A DNA stretch of 18,986 bases. It comes from an uncultured Steroidobacter sp. (GTDB lineage Bacteria > Pseudomonadota > Gammaproteobacteria > Steroidobacterales > Steroidobacteraceae). The DNA is taken from positions 1 through 18,986 of the forward strand of contig CAMLEO010000116.1 of NCBI GenBank assembly GCA_946478975.1. Reading direction: 5' to 3'. Each line of letters starts with the position of its first letter. The stretch's first letter is position 1. Below, piece by piece: positions 1 through 7,302 of the stretch. The notes beneath the pieces are model-generated. The model was not told where the DNA came from and made no database searches. It saw only the letters and a list, made by a program, of their open reading frames with translations. The translations under genes were made by a program, and so were the position numbers.

Positions 1-598
1 GGCCGATCACGATCGCGCCGATGATGAATGCGCTGACGCGCTTGAATGATTGATCCGCCTCGGTGCGCATTTGCTGCGCCACCTGGATCTGCGTGCTGAG
101 CAGCTGATCGCCGGTGGAGTTGAGCTTTTCATACGTGGGGCGCGCCTTTTCGATCAGCGTGCTTTCAGCGGCGCTGAAATTCCCGGACTGCGCCGAGAGC
201 AGCGCCTCTTGCACCAGCGTGAGCACATCCGCACCGTGGCCGCGAAAGGTTGCAACGATCTCGCGCTCTTTGTCGGTGAGCTCGGTGGCGTCGAGCTTCT
301 TCAGCAGATCCTTCACCTCGCCTTCACGTTCATGCAGCACATCGAGCGCCGTCTTGACCGCCGACGCATCCTGGCGGATGACGACTTCTTCGGCCTTCTC
401 GAGCACCGCGCGTTCGCTCGATTCGATGTTGCCGACCCAGCCCGTCGGCATGAAACGATTGGAGAAGATCGCATCCAGGTCGGCGTTGGTGGACTTGGTG
501 CCGCTCAACCCGATGACGCCGACGACGATCATCACGATCCCCGTCAACGCCAACGTGGCGAACAGCTTGGCCTTCACTGACATATTCCAGGTGTTCAT
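1..598 (-). CDS. Methyl-accepting chemotaxis protein, N-terminal part (cut by window edge)
   Basis: The visible 199 residues are the sensing half of a chemoreceptor. A short cytoplasmic N-terminus (MNTWNMSVKAK) is followed by a first membrane segment at about residues 11-33. A helical periplasmic domain of about 150 residues comes next, typical of the four-helix-bundle (4HB_MCP) sensor class. A second membrane segment begins at about residue 190 (AFIIGAIVIG), just where the window ends. HAMP and signalling domains should lie beyond the left edge and cannot be seen. The ATG at 598 is preceded by GGAA nine bases upstream; a second in-frame ATG lies at 583. It is the last visible gene of the STAS-cheY-cheA series, 114 bases after cheA on the same strand, so it probably feeds this CheA. 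The ligand cannot be predicted. The family call is firm; the rest of the protein is not visible. Confidence 0.9.
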   Translation of the reverse strand, partial: MNTWNMSVKAKLFATLALTGIVMIVVGVIGLSGTKSTNADLDAIFSNRFMPTGWVGNIESSERAVLEKAEEVVIRQDASAVKTALDVLHEREGEVKDLLKKLDATELTDKEREIVATFRGHGADVLTLVQEALLSAQSGNFSAAESTLIEKARPTYEKLNSTGDQLLSTQIQVAQQMRTEADQSFKRVSAFIIGAIVIG

Positions 599-712
599 AA
601 CTTACGATTCCTTAGCTCCGCTTTTGAGCCCCACAATTGATTTTTTAAAACCCGTGATCCAGCACGCGCCCGGTGTCATCCGTTGAGGCGCACAAACCTG
701 CGCGGCGCCCCA

Positions 713-2863
713 TTACGCCGCGAGTTTTTGAGTCGCGACTCGAATCAGGCCAGGCACGTCGAGAATCAGTGCGACCGCGCCATCGCCGAGGATGGTCGCG
801 CCCGAGACGCCTTCGACGCGCCGGAAATTCGTTTCCAGCGACTTGATAACCACTTGCTGCTGACCGAGCAGATCGTCGACGAACAGGCCGACCCGACGGC
901 CCTCGCCTTCCACGACCATGATCAAACCTTCGTGCAGCTGCGTGGTGCGCGGCTCGATGCCGAACACCTCGTGCACGCGTACCACCGGCACATAACCGTC
1001 GCGGAACCAGAACACTTCGCCCTGGCCTGCGACGCGATTGACCATGCCCGGCTTCAACTGCAGCGACTCGATGATCGTGATCAGCGGCACGATGTATGTT
1101 TCGGTGCCGACCGCAACCGACTGGCCGTCGACGATGGCCAGCGTCAGCGGCAAAGTAATGATGAAGCGGGAGCCCTTGCCCAGCGTCGAGCGCACTTCGA
1201 TCGTGCCGCCCAGCTCCTTGATGTTCCGGCGCACCACGTCCATGCCGACGCCGCGGCCGGAGATGTCGGTGGTCTGCTCGGCGGTGGAGAAGCCGGCCAT
1301 GAAAATCAGCTCGTAGATCTGCTCGTCGGTGAGCGAATCGTTCGGGCCGATCAGGTTGCGCTCGCGCGCCTTCTTCAGGATGCGGTCCCTGTTCAGGCCG
1401 CCGCCGTCATCGCCCACTTCGACGGTGATGCTGCCGCCTTTGTGATAAGCCTCGAGGAACACAGTGCCGTTCGGCGTCTTGCCGGCGGCGGTGCGCACGT
1501 CGGGCATTTCGATGCCGTGATCGACGCTGTTGCGGACCAGGTGCACCAGCGGATCGCCGATCTTTTCCATGACCGTCTTGTCGAGCTCGGTCTGGTCGCC
1601 GGTCATCTTCAGATCGACCTGCTTGCCCAGGCGCTGGCTCAAATCGCGCACCATGCGCGGGAAGCGGCTGAACACGAAGCTGATGGGCAGCATGCGCACG
1701 CGCATGACGCTTTCCTGCAGCTCGCGAACGTTTCTTTCCAGCGTGGCCAGGCCCGAGCGCAGCTGCTCGGCGGCAACGCCGGTCAGCTTCGCGCCCAGCT
1801 GCGTGAGCATCGACTGCGTGATCACCAGCTCGCCGACCGTGTTCATCAGCTCGTCGATTTTCTCGGTGCTGACGCGGATCGAGCCGCCTTCGCTCAAGCC
1901 CGCTTTCGGCGTTTCCGGATGGGCCGCTGCCGACGCATGCGCCGGCTCGGCACTGGCCGGTTTGCTCTCGCTCGGCTTGGCTTCGCTGATGTTGACGACG
2001 TTCGAAGGCTTGGCTTCCGGCGCTTTGACTTCCGCAGCTTTCTCTGCGACCGGCGCGGCAACAGCGGCCGGCGGAGCAACCGGCTGCGCGACAGCGGCAG
2101 GCGGCGCTTCTTCGGTGATCTTCAGCTCACAATCGCCTTCGGCCCAATCGAACACCTGATTGATGACATCGCGGGTCGCGTCGGTATCGACCGTGAGCTC
2201 CCACGCGAGATAACACGACTCCGGATCCAGATCCTGCAGCGACGGCAACGCATGGCCGTCGAGTTTGACGGTGAGATCGCCGATCTCGGCCAACTCACGC
2301 AGCATGCGCAACGGATCATTGCCGTGTACGAACAGCTGCGGATACGGACGGAAATGAATGCGCCAGCGATGAGCGGTTGCGGGCTTGGCCTGTTCGACCG
2401 GAGCTGCGACCGGAGCCGCTGCAACTGCAGGTTCCGGAGCGGCAGGCGCCGGCGCTGCGGCCGCGGGCTGATTCTTCTGCACGATCGCGAGTTCGAGATC
2501 GAACTGCAGATCGGCGACGCGCTGGGCATCGATCGGTGTCTTGGCCTGCACCGAACGCAGCATGTCGCGCATCACGTCGACCGACTTCAACAACAAGTCG
2601 GTGATGTTGCGGGTCACTTGCATGCGGTTGCCGCGCAACTCGTCGAGCAAGGTTTCGCAAGTGTGGGTGAACGAGGCGACTTCGGAGAAGCCGAAGGTCG
2701 CACTGCCGCCCTTAATGGAATGGGCGACACGGAAGATCGTGCCGATCAGCTCCGGCTCGGGCGCACCGAGGTTGAGCTTGAGCAGCGCCGCCTCCATCGA
2801 ATCGAGCGCTTCGAAGCTCTCGTCGAAAAAGGCGTCATGGAATTGGGCAAGATCGATCGCCAT
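713..2863 (-). CDS. cheA: Chemotaxis histidine kinase CheA
   Basis: This is the cytoplasmic kinase (716 aa) that autophosphorylates under receptor control and passes phosphate to CheY. Domain order is visible. P1 Hpt carries the phosphorylated His48 in AHSIKGGSATFGF. An Ala/Pro linker follows, then a compact domain at about 165-250 in the P2 (regulator-docking) position, and a second Ala/Pro/Lys-rich linker. P3 dimerisation starts at STEKIDELMNTVGELVITQ (about 330-390). P4 ATPase shows the N box (HLVRNSVDHGIE), VGDDGGGL and GRGVGMDVV. P5, CheW-like, covers about 577-716. A TTG lies one codon after the cheY stop, but the ATG at 2863 is the better start because GAGG sits nine bases upstream of it. 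The spacing after cheY is only six bases, so the two are probably translationally coupled. All catalytic boxes are intact. No CheW, CheR or CheB is visible; they may lie to the left. Confidence 0.96.
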   Translation of the reverse strand: MAIDLAQFHDAFFDESFEALDSMEAALLKLNLGAPEPELIGTIFRVAHSIKGGSATFGFSEVASFTHTCETLLDELRGNRMQVTRNITDLLLKSVDVMRDMLRSVQAKTPIDAQRVADLQFDLELAIVQKNQPAAAAPAPAAPEPAVAAAPVAAPVEQAKPATAHRWRIHFRPYPQLFVHGNDPLRMLRELAEIGDLTVKLDGHALPSLQDLDPESCYLAWELTVDTDATRDVINQVFDWAEGDCELKITEEAPPAAVAQPVAPPAAVAAPVAEKAAEVKAPEAKPSNVVNISEAKPSESKPASAEPAHASAAAHPETPKAGLSEGGSIRVSTEKIDELMNTVGELVITQSMLTQLGAKLTGVAAEQLRSGLATLERNVRELQESVMRVRMLPISFVFSRFPRMVRDLSQRLGKQVDLKMTGDQTELDKTVMEKIGDPLVHLVRNSVDHGIEMPDVRTAAGKTPNGTVFLEAYHKGGSITVEVGDDGGGLNRDRILKKARERNLIGPNDSLTDEQIYELIFMAGFSTAEQTTDISGRGVGMDVVRRNIKELGGTIEVRSTLGKGSRFIITLPLTLAIVDGQSVAVGTETYIVPLITIIESLQLKPGMVNRVAGQGEVFWFRDGYVPVVRVHEVFGIEPRTTQLHEGLIMVVEGEGRRVGLFVDDLLGQQQVVIKSLETNFRRVEGVSGATILGDGAVALILDVPGLIRVATQKLAA

Positions 2864-2869
2864 AGCCAA

Positions 2870-3232
2870 CTACCTCAACACGCGATGCATGGTGGCCACG
2901 AGCTGCGCCGGATCGAACGGTTTGACGATCCAGCCGGTGGCGCCGGCATCCTTACCTTCTTTCTTACGGTCCGGACCCGCTTCAGTGGTCAGCATCAGGA
3001 TCGGCGTATGGCGGTAGCCCGACTCGGCGCGCAGGGCGCGAATCAGCTCGATGCCATCCATCACCGGCATGTTGACGTCGGAAAGCACCAGGTCGAAACC
3101 CGATTGACGCGCCAGGTCCAGTGCTTCGCGCCCGTCGGAGGCGGAAATCACATCGAAACCGGCGCTGGTGAGCGCGATGCGGACCATGTCACGCATCGAC
3201 GGAGAATCATCGACAGCAAGAATGCGCGTCAT
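2870..3232 (-). CDS. cheY: Single-domain response regulator, CheY type
   Basis: A 120-residue stand-alone receiver domain. Acidic pocket Asp8-Asp9 (AVDDS), phosphoacceptor Asp52 (LVLSDVNMPVMDG), conserved Thr82/Thr83 (MLTTEA) and Lys104 (IVKPF) are all present. There is no output domain, as expected for CheY, which carries phosphate from CheA to the flagellar motor switch. A longer upstream frame exists, but its extra 74 residues are an arginine-rich shadow of the STAS gene. The ATG at 3232 shares four bases (ATGA) with the STAS stop codon, so the two are translationally coupled. The STAS-cheY-cheA order suggests this receiver is the direct target of the adjacent kinase. Motor-binding CheY versus an adaptation-type sink CheY cannot be told apart here. 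Confidence 0.94.
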   Translation of the reverse strand: MTRILAVDDSPSMRDMVRIALTSAGFDVISASDGREALDLARQSGFDLVLSDVNMPVMDGIELIRALRAESGYRHTPILMLTTEAGPDRKKEGKDAGATGWIVKPFDPAQLVATMHRVLR

Positions 3233-3960
3233 GCTGCGGCTCCTTTTGTTTGATCGAAGCCGAGCAGCGTGCCGACGCCCAGCAGACGCACGGCGTCGTT
3301 CAGTGCATCCGACACGCCACGCCACACCACGCTCAGATTGCGAGCGCTCCGATCGCGCACGAAGGCGCAGAGCAGTTGCATGGTTGCGGTGTCGACGCGC
3401 TCGACGGCGCTCGTGTCGAGAGTGACAGCAGACACTTCGTTGACGACTGCACACAGGGAAGATTTCAAAGCGGCCGCGTCTTTGACGCTGCAGTTGGCCG
3501 CGAGCACGATGACCGGATCGACTGCGCCCGCCGCTGCTGCGACGCTGGCACGTTCATTCGCTTCGTTTGCCACAGCCTCATTTGCGCCTGCGGCGCCTGC
3601 CGCTTCATTCGACTCGACGGCTACGCTCGACTCGGCGACGACGGCATCGCTCGCCTCGACGCTCACGGCTGCACTCGCTTCGACGGCGACCGACTCATTC
3701 GACTCGACGTCAGCATCGCTCAATTTAACCGCAGCTACATTCGATTCAGCGGCGGCGGGCTCGCTCGTTGCAGCGGCGACCGTCACATTCATGTCAGTGG
3801 CGACGGCGTCGTTCGCTTGGGCGACCACAGCTTCGTTCGCCGGTTCAGCGGCGACGACTTCGACAGCCGCCGGCTCGGCGCTGGCAGCGACGGGCGGCGC
3901 GCTGTCCAACGCCTCGACCGGCGCGGACTTGGGAGAACGTTTGCGCTTGCTGGTTTTCAT
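3229..3960 (-). CDS. STAS-domain protein with long low-complexity N-terminal tail
   Basis: Residues about 148-238 form a STAS domain like those of anti-sigma-factor antagonists and MlaB-type proteins. The diagnostic stretch is VTLDTSAVERVDTATMQLL, where the Thr/Ser after VD is the usual phosphorylation position. Residues 1-14 are basic (MKTSKRKRSPKS). Residues about 15-147 are an acidic tail of Ala, Val, Glu, Ser and Asn with recurring units such as VAVE and SNE, probably disordered. The protein leads the operon and its stop overlaps the cheY start. STAS proteins at the head of chemotaxis operons are known, but their role is poorly defined; a scaffold or phospho-switch is my inference. The ATG at 3960 is preferred over a GTG at 4002 because the protein then starts with a plausible basic head; neither has a strong ribosome site. 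The domain call is firm and the function open. Confidence 0.82.
   Translation of the reverse strand: MKTSKRKRSPKSAPVEALDSAPPVAASAEPAAVEVVAAEPANEAVVAQANDAVATDMNVTVAAATSEPAAAESNVAAVKLSDADVESNESVAVEASAAVSVEASDAVVAESSVAVESNEAAGAAGANEAVANEANERASVAAAAGAVDPVIVLAANCSVKDAAALKSSLCAVVNEVSAVTLDTSAVERVDTATMQLLCAFVRDRSARNLSVVWRGVSDALNDAVRLLGVGTLLGFDQTKGAAA
3520..3918 (-). repeat. Degenerate repeats coding for the STAS protein's low-complexity tail
   Basis: On the plus strand the stretch is dense with variants of cattcgactcgacg and gcgacggc units, most regular between about 3554 and 3714. On the coding strand they give recurring VAVE, ESNEA and NEAVANEA units. The units are imperfect, so this looks like old slipped duplication under selection for an Ala/Glu/Ser-rich tail, not a fresh tandem array. 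Both plus-strand frames stay open across it because of the composition, and these should not be read as genes. Confidence 0.5.
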
Positions 3961-4051
3961 GGAAACAACTATCGGTTCGCCGCAGCCTCGATGGGAGCCC
4001 ACCGCGGTTTTTTCCTAGGGGAGCTCATGAGATTTCACAGATTCATGGCTG

Positions 4052-4078
4052 GTATCGGCATTGCGGCGGGGCTCTTAA
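4052..4078 (-). promoter_or_regulatory. Candidate FliA (sigma-28) promoter for the STAS-cheY-cheA-mcp operon
   Basis: Reading leftward, TTAAGAGC (4071-4078) is separated by exactly 11 bases from GCCGATAC (4052-4059). The known sigma-28 consensus is TAAAGTTT-N11-GCCGATAA, so the -10 half matches 7 of 8 and the -35 half 4 of 8. The site is about 90 bases upstream of the STAS ATG, which fits a leader of about 85 bases. Late-class control of a chemotaxis operon by FliA is established in flagellated bacteria. The call rests on one site with a moderate -35. Confidence 0.5.
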
Positions 4079-4206
4079 GGTGAGCCAAGTCGCACTCCTT
4101 CATCATCCAGACCCTGAATTCGCCTCAAGCTGGCGGGATCGCGGCCGTTAAATGAGTGAAGCAGTTCACGATCGAGCTGCGACATATTCTCGAGCGTGAC
4201 TCAACC

Positions 4207-5406
4207 ATGCGTGTGGACCTGGTCGACTTTCGCAGCACCAGCCCGGCGGGGAGCACCCCCAGCCTGCTGTCGGAGTGGCGCGTTGGCGCACTTCTGCAGG
4301 CCGTGGCCGTGCGCGACGCGAACAGCGGCCAGCTGTGGCTCGACATCGGCGGCCAGCGTCATTCGGCACGACTCGCGTCCGGCGACGGCGCAGGCCCTGC
4401 GAACGGCGAAGTGCTGCAGGTTCGCGTCCTGCGCAACAGCCCGGTGCTCGCGCTCGAAACACTTTCTTCCTCCGCTCCCGTCGTCGCCGACGAGCAGGCA
4501 ACCGTGGTTGCAGATGCGATGCGACGTTTCGTGCCCCGGCAGGAAAGCGCATCGCTGATGCTCGCGAATCTTTCCTGGCTGCTGCAGGGAAAGAATGGCG
4601 CGAATGAATTGCCGAAAGCCGTGATGCAGGCCGCAGCTCAGCTATGGCAGGCGTTGCCGGAAGCAGAGTCTCTCGGCAATCCGCAAGCGCTCGAGAAAGC
4701 CATCACGCAGTCGGGTGCATTCCTCGAAGCCAATCTCGCCGACGGCGCTCGTGCCGACCCGAAATTACTTACAAACGATTTGAAAGCGCTGATGCTCACA
4801 TTGAGCCGCACGCTGCGCGATCACGGCGCCCGGCCCAGTGCTGCACGATCGGATAACGCGATGAATGCGCCGATCCCGTCGGCACGAGGCCCGCTCACTT
4901 CACTGACTGCGGCGCCGGCGACGTTTTCGATGATCGAGTCGGCGGAGCAGCAGCTCAACGAGCTGTCTCGCCAGACCGATGGCGCGATCGCGCGCCTCAC
5001 GACGACACAGATTACGAACAGCGCGCCCGATCCTTCGGTGCAATCGATGCTGGTCGAGCTGCCGGTGCGGCACGAAGATCGCGCGTCGATGCTCCGGCTG
5101 CGCATCGAGCACGACAATTCGCGCAAGCGTTCGGGCGGCGGCGATTCATGGAGCGTCGAAGCGGCCATGGATCTCGGACAGGTCGGCGCGCTGCATGCGA
5201 AAGTCACATTCTCTGGTCATCGCATCGGCGTGCAGCTGCGAGCTGAATCGGCCGCCATCGTCGATGCGCTCTCCGCCCGCGCCGGCGAGCTCGAAGCCAT
5301 GCTTCGCGACTCCGGCCTGGAAATCGATCGCATCGTTTGTTTGCATGGCATGCCCGCCGGCGATGCCGGTGTCCGCGCCGCGCGACTCTTGGATGTACGC
5401 GCATGA
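4207..5406 (+). CDS. fliK: Flagellar hook-length control protein (FliK-like)
   Basis: A 399-residue protein with the layout of the FliK family. A beta-rich N-terminal segment (LLQAVAVRD...LWLDIGGQRHSARL...GEVLQVRVL) comes first, then a long variable Ala/Leu-rich middle. The C-terminal domain at about 275-399 contains ELPVRHEDRASMLRLRIEHD, a mid-domain DLGQVGALHAKVTFSG and RIGVQLRAES. This last pattern resembles the Flg_hook/FliK C-terminal domain, which contacts FlhB to stop hook export and switch to filament export. The protein would be secreted through the flagellar apparatus and act as a molecular ruler. A GTG at 4156 would add 17 residues; I prefer the ATG at 4207, but both have weak ribosome sites. 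Its stop overlaps the start of the FlhB-like gene, which strongly supports a role in export switching. Sequence identity looks low, so an annotation as hypothetical would not surprise. Confidence 0.78.
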   Translation: MRVDLVDFRSTSPAGSTPSLLSEWRVGALLQAVAVRDANSGQLWLDIGGQRHSARLASGDGAGPANGEVLQVRVLRNSPVLALETLSSSAPVVADEQATVVADAMRRFVPRQESASLMLANLSWLLQGKNGANELPKAVMQAAAQLWQALPEAESLGNPQALEKAITQSGAFLEANLADGARADPKLLTNDLKALMLTLSRTLRDHGARPSAARSDNAMNAPIPSARGPLTSLTAAPATFSMIESAEQQLNELSRQTDGAIARLTTTQITNSAPDPSVQSMLVELPVRHEDRASMLRLRIEHDNSRKRSGGGDSWSVEAAMDLGQVGALHAKVTFSGHRIGVQLRAESAAIVDALSARAGELEAMLRDSGLEIDRIVCLHGMPAGDAGVRAARLLDVRA

Positions 5407-5750
5407 ACGAACGCCCTCGCCCGCCGATTGCCGTCGCGCTCCATTACAACGTCAATGGCAGCGGCGCCCCGCGCGTCGTCGCCAAGGGCGGCGGCCAGGT
5501 AGCGGAAAAAATCATCGAGACCGCTCGCGAGCACAACGTTCCTCTCCAGGAAGACGCGGCGCTCGCAACGGCACTGTCGAAGTTGGATATCGGCCGTGAG
5601 ATTCCGAAGGAACTTTACGTTGCCGTCGCGCACGTGCTGGCGTTTGCGTGGATGGTCGCAGGGAAGAATGGATTTTCAGAACAGCCGCCTCGCACGTCAG
5701 AGACAGCTTCACTCCCTCGCCTTCCCGAACGCGTGATGCCTCGCTACTGA
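5403..5750 (+). CDS. Stand-alone FlhB C-terminal-domain protein (FlhX/FhlB type)
   Basis: A 115-residue soluble protein matching only the cytoplasmic C-terminal (FlhBCC) half of FlhB/YscU export-switch proteins. It shows PIAVALHYN, VVAKGGGQVAEKIIETAREHNVPLQED, then ALATALSKLDIGREIPKELYVAVAHVLAFAW. No transmembrane part is present, and the NPTH self-cleavage loop that precedes AVAL in full FlhB is missing: the protein begins MNERPRPPIAVAL. It therefore resembles the already-cleaved FlhB fragment. Stand-alone FlhB C-terminal proteins of this kind (FlhX, COG2257) are known and can replace that part of FlhB. The ATG overlaps the FliK stop by four bases (ATGA), so the two should be made together. 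The tail after about residue 85 is Pro/Ser/Arg-rich and not conserved in type. Family call firm; whether it substitutes for or modulates FlhB is inference. Confidence 0.88.
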   Translation: MNERPRPPIAVALHYNVNGSGAPRVVAKGGGQVAEKIIETAREHNVPLQEDAALATALSKLDIGREIPKELYVAVAHVLAFAWMVAGKNGFSEQPPRTSETASLPRLPERVMPRY

Positions 5751-6272
5751 TCAGCCGACGACGCTCAACAGCGAGCCACGTTTACGACCCGTGGACTGTG
5801 GTTGCGATTGCGGTTGCTGTTGCGCTTGGGGCTGAAGAGCAGGAGCAGCTTGCGGCGGCGTCTTCGCTGCATGCAAGCGCGTCAGCAAATCGGCTTCGTG
5901 ACGAGTGATGCCGCAGTTGGCCACCAGGTCTTCAACGGTCGCACCGTTCTTTGCCATGCGCACGGCGAGGTCATAACCACGCTGAGCACCGCTGGCCGCC
6001 ACAGCAACTGACGGAGCGCGACGCGAGTCGGTTTCAACGCGCTCGCTCATCGCTTCGATGCGTGCATTCATCACCGCCACCGTTTCATGCAAGCTGCGCA
6101 GCTCGGCGAACGCCTGTTCGAACTTGGCCTGCAGCAGCTGCGAATCGCGCTCGTCGGCACGACGCCAGCGGGTGAAAGCGAGCGCGAACACCCAGAACGC
6201 GCCGATCAGCATCGCGCCGCGCACCACGATCAGCACTGTTTCCAACGATGGATTGGGCAGAATCTCGAACAT
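5751..6272 (-). CDS. DUF2802 membrane-anchored protein
   Basis: A 173-residue protein with one N-terminal membrane segment (about residues 12-32, VLIVVRGAMLIGAFWVFALAF) followed by WRRADERD. A helical, probably coiled-coil stretch at about 35-75 comes next. The compact motif RGYDLAVRMAKNGATVEDLVANCGITRHEADLL, about 97-131, looks like a helix-turn-helix-shaped unit typical of DUF2802. The tail is Gln/Pro-rich and ends in GRKRGSLLSVVG. DUF2802 genes commonly sit beside flagellar and CheW-type genes in gammaproteobacteria, which fits this place; the function is unknown. ATG at 6272 is chosen because GGAG lies five bases upstream; a longer frame to 6314 has no support. Its TGA stop abuts the TGA of the convergent FlhB-like gene with no base between. 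Confidence 0.82.
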   Translation of the reverse strand: MFEILPNPSLETVLIVVRGAMLIGAFWVFALAFTRWRRADERDSQLLQAKFEQAFAELRSLHETVAVMNARIEAMSERVETDSRRAPSVAVAASGAQRGYDLAVRMAKNGATVEDLVANCGITRHEADLLTRLHAAKTPPQAAPALQPQAQQQPQSQPQSTGRKRGSLLSVVG

Positions 6273-6281
6273 CGCCACTCC

Positions 6282-6297
6282 CGTGACCTGAGTCACA
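6282..6297. promoter_or_regulatory. CRP/Vfr/Clp-like palindrome just upstream of the DUF2802 gene
   Basis: The plus strand reads CGTGA-CCTGAG-TCACA, which matches the known CRP-family consensus TGTGA-N6-TCACA in 9 of 10 positions. Its inner core GTGAC-CTGA-GTCAC is a perfect inverted repeat. It lies about ten bases upstream of the DUF2802 ATG and touches the ribosome-binding region, so if bound it would more likely block than activate. A chance occurrence is possible. Confidence 0.35.
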
Positions 6298-6416
6298 TTT
6301 CGCTTCACCGTCAAACCTTTGGCGGCAGGCCGCAGGTTGGCTATAGACGAAGCAGAATGTGTGCCAGGAGTCGGCGCGGCGCGCGACCGGAAAAACGTTT
6401 TGCGACGGAGTTATCG

Positions 6417-6794
6417 TCAGCAGGCCAGTTCGGCCCACAGCGCCTGTTCTTCGCTGCGCAGTCGTTCGAGCGTCAGGTCGATGGGCTCGACGCTGCCGGC
6501 ACGCGCCGCCATTTCAATCTCCGCGGCACACTTCGCCAAAGAGGTCGCGCCTACATTGAGGCTCACGCCCTTCAACGAGTGTGCATCCTTTGCAACGACG
6601 GCAGCATTGCGCGCCATGAGACCGGCACGCAGCCCGGCCAGCAGCACCCTGGCGCTGGCGACAAAGGTTTCCAGCAGCTCGCGCTCGAACTCGGCGTCGC
6701 CATCGGTGAGATTGCGCAGACGCGTACGATCGAGTACGACCGCATCCCTGGTCATCGTGAGTGATTCGGCGGCTGAGGCCGCGCGCGCAGTCAT
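6417..6794 (-). CDS. Stand-alone Hpt (histidine phosphotransfer) domain protein
   Basis: A 125-residue helical protein with the Hpt signature KDAHSLKGVSLNVGATSLAK. His72 is the expected phosphorylated residue and the following LKG is conserved. Helices before it (LLETFVASARVLLAGLRAGL) and after it (CAAEIEMAARAG) fit the four-helix bundle. There is no kinase or receiver domain, so it would shuttle phosphate between a hybrid kinase and a response regulator in the cytoplasm; the partner is not identifiable. The ATG at 6794 has GGAA six bases upstream. It lies 144 bases upstream of the DUF2802 gene on the same strand, with a CRP-like site between, so the two may or may not be one transcript. Confidence 0.85.
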   Translation of the reverse strand: MTARAASAAESLTMTRDAVVLDRTRLRNLTDGDAEFERELLETFVASARVLLAGLRAGLMARNAAVVAKDAHSLKGVSLNVGATSLAKCAAEIEMAARAGSVEPIDLTLERLRSEEQALWAELAC

Positions 6795-6984
6795 AGGTAT
6801 TCCGGTTCAGTTTCAGGCACGCCAATCATGACGGCAGTTGCCGCTGCCTGCTGAGCGCCGAGCCCCCGAGTTGGAAAAAATCCGTCAGCGCCCCAGTCGC
6901 CCGACAGGGAATGCCTCACCGGCGAAAAGACATCGAGCCGCTCAGCAGTCATACTCAGGCGTCGACAGTTCGCGAGGGCTAGCT

Positions 6985-7293
6985 ATGATCATTCGTGAAT
7001 GGCGGGGCCGCACGGAACCCGTCCGCGCCGATGCCTACGTGCACCACTTTCGCAGCGCCGTCGAGCCGGAGCTGCGTCGAATTCCCGGATTCCTCGGCGC
7101 CTATCTCACGCGACGCATGCTGGGCGAGATCCTGGAATACGTCGTCATCACCCGCTGGGACTCCATGGATGCCATTCACGCGTTCGCCGGTCCCGTGCCG
7201 GAGAGAGCCGTGGTGGAACCCGGCGCAGTGGCCGCGCTCAGCAGTTACGACTCCACGGTGCGGCACTATGAAGTGATCGAGGAAGTCACTTAG
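6985..7293 (+). CDS. ABM-fold (antibiotic biosynthesis monooxygenase-like) protein
   Basis: A 102-residue protein with the dimeric ferredoxin-like ABM pattern. It starts MIIREWRGRTEPVRADAYVHHF, continues with a helix into IPGFLGAYLTRRM, the strand EYVVITRWDSMDAIHAFAG, and a C-terminal strand ending YDSTVRHYEVI. The W-D-S-M-D-A-I-x-x-F motif is typical of these small proteins. Members act as quinone-forming monooxygenases, haem-degrading enzymes or stress proteins; the exact reaction cannot be told from sequence. The ATG at 6985 is preceded by GAGGG six bases upstream; the longer open frame to 6838 has no ribosome site and a non-protein-like composition. The 190 bases upstream, shared with the divergent Hpt gene, hold no convincing promoter or further gene. 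Confidence 0.78.
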   Translation: MIIREWRGRTEPVRADAYVHHFRSAVEPELRRIPGFLGAYLTRRMLGEILEYVVITRWDSMDAIHAFAGPVPERAVVEPGAVAALSSYDSTVRHYEVIEEVT

Positions 7294-7302
7294 AGCTGCC
7301 GC

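Noticed and set aside
599..712. Separate sigma-28 promoter in front of the chemoreceptor gene
   Set aside because: TAAA at the AT-rich stretch is followed at the right spacing by CTCAAAAG, matching the -10 element in only 3 of 8; read-through from cheA is simpler.
683..3253. 856-residue plus-strand open frame opposite cheA and cheY
   Set aside because: Arg/His/Ala-rich composition with no domain; it mirrors the intact cheA and cheY reading frames and is a GC-skew shadow.
3250..4083. Two overlapping plus-strand open frames opposite the STAS gene (one Arg/Asp/Gly-rich, one Ala/Ser/Thr-rich)
   Set aside because: They arise from the repetitive composition of the STAS tail; the minus strand has the recognisable STAS domain and overlap with cheY.
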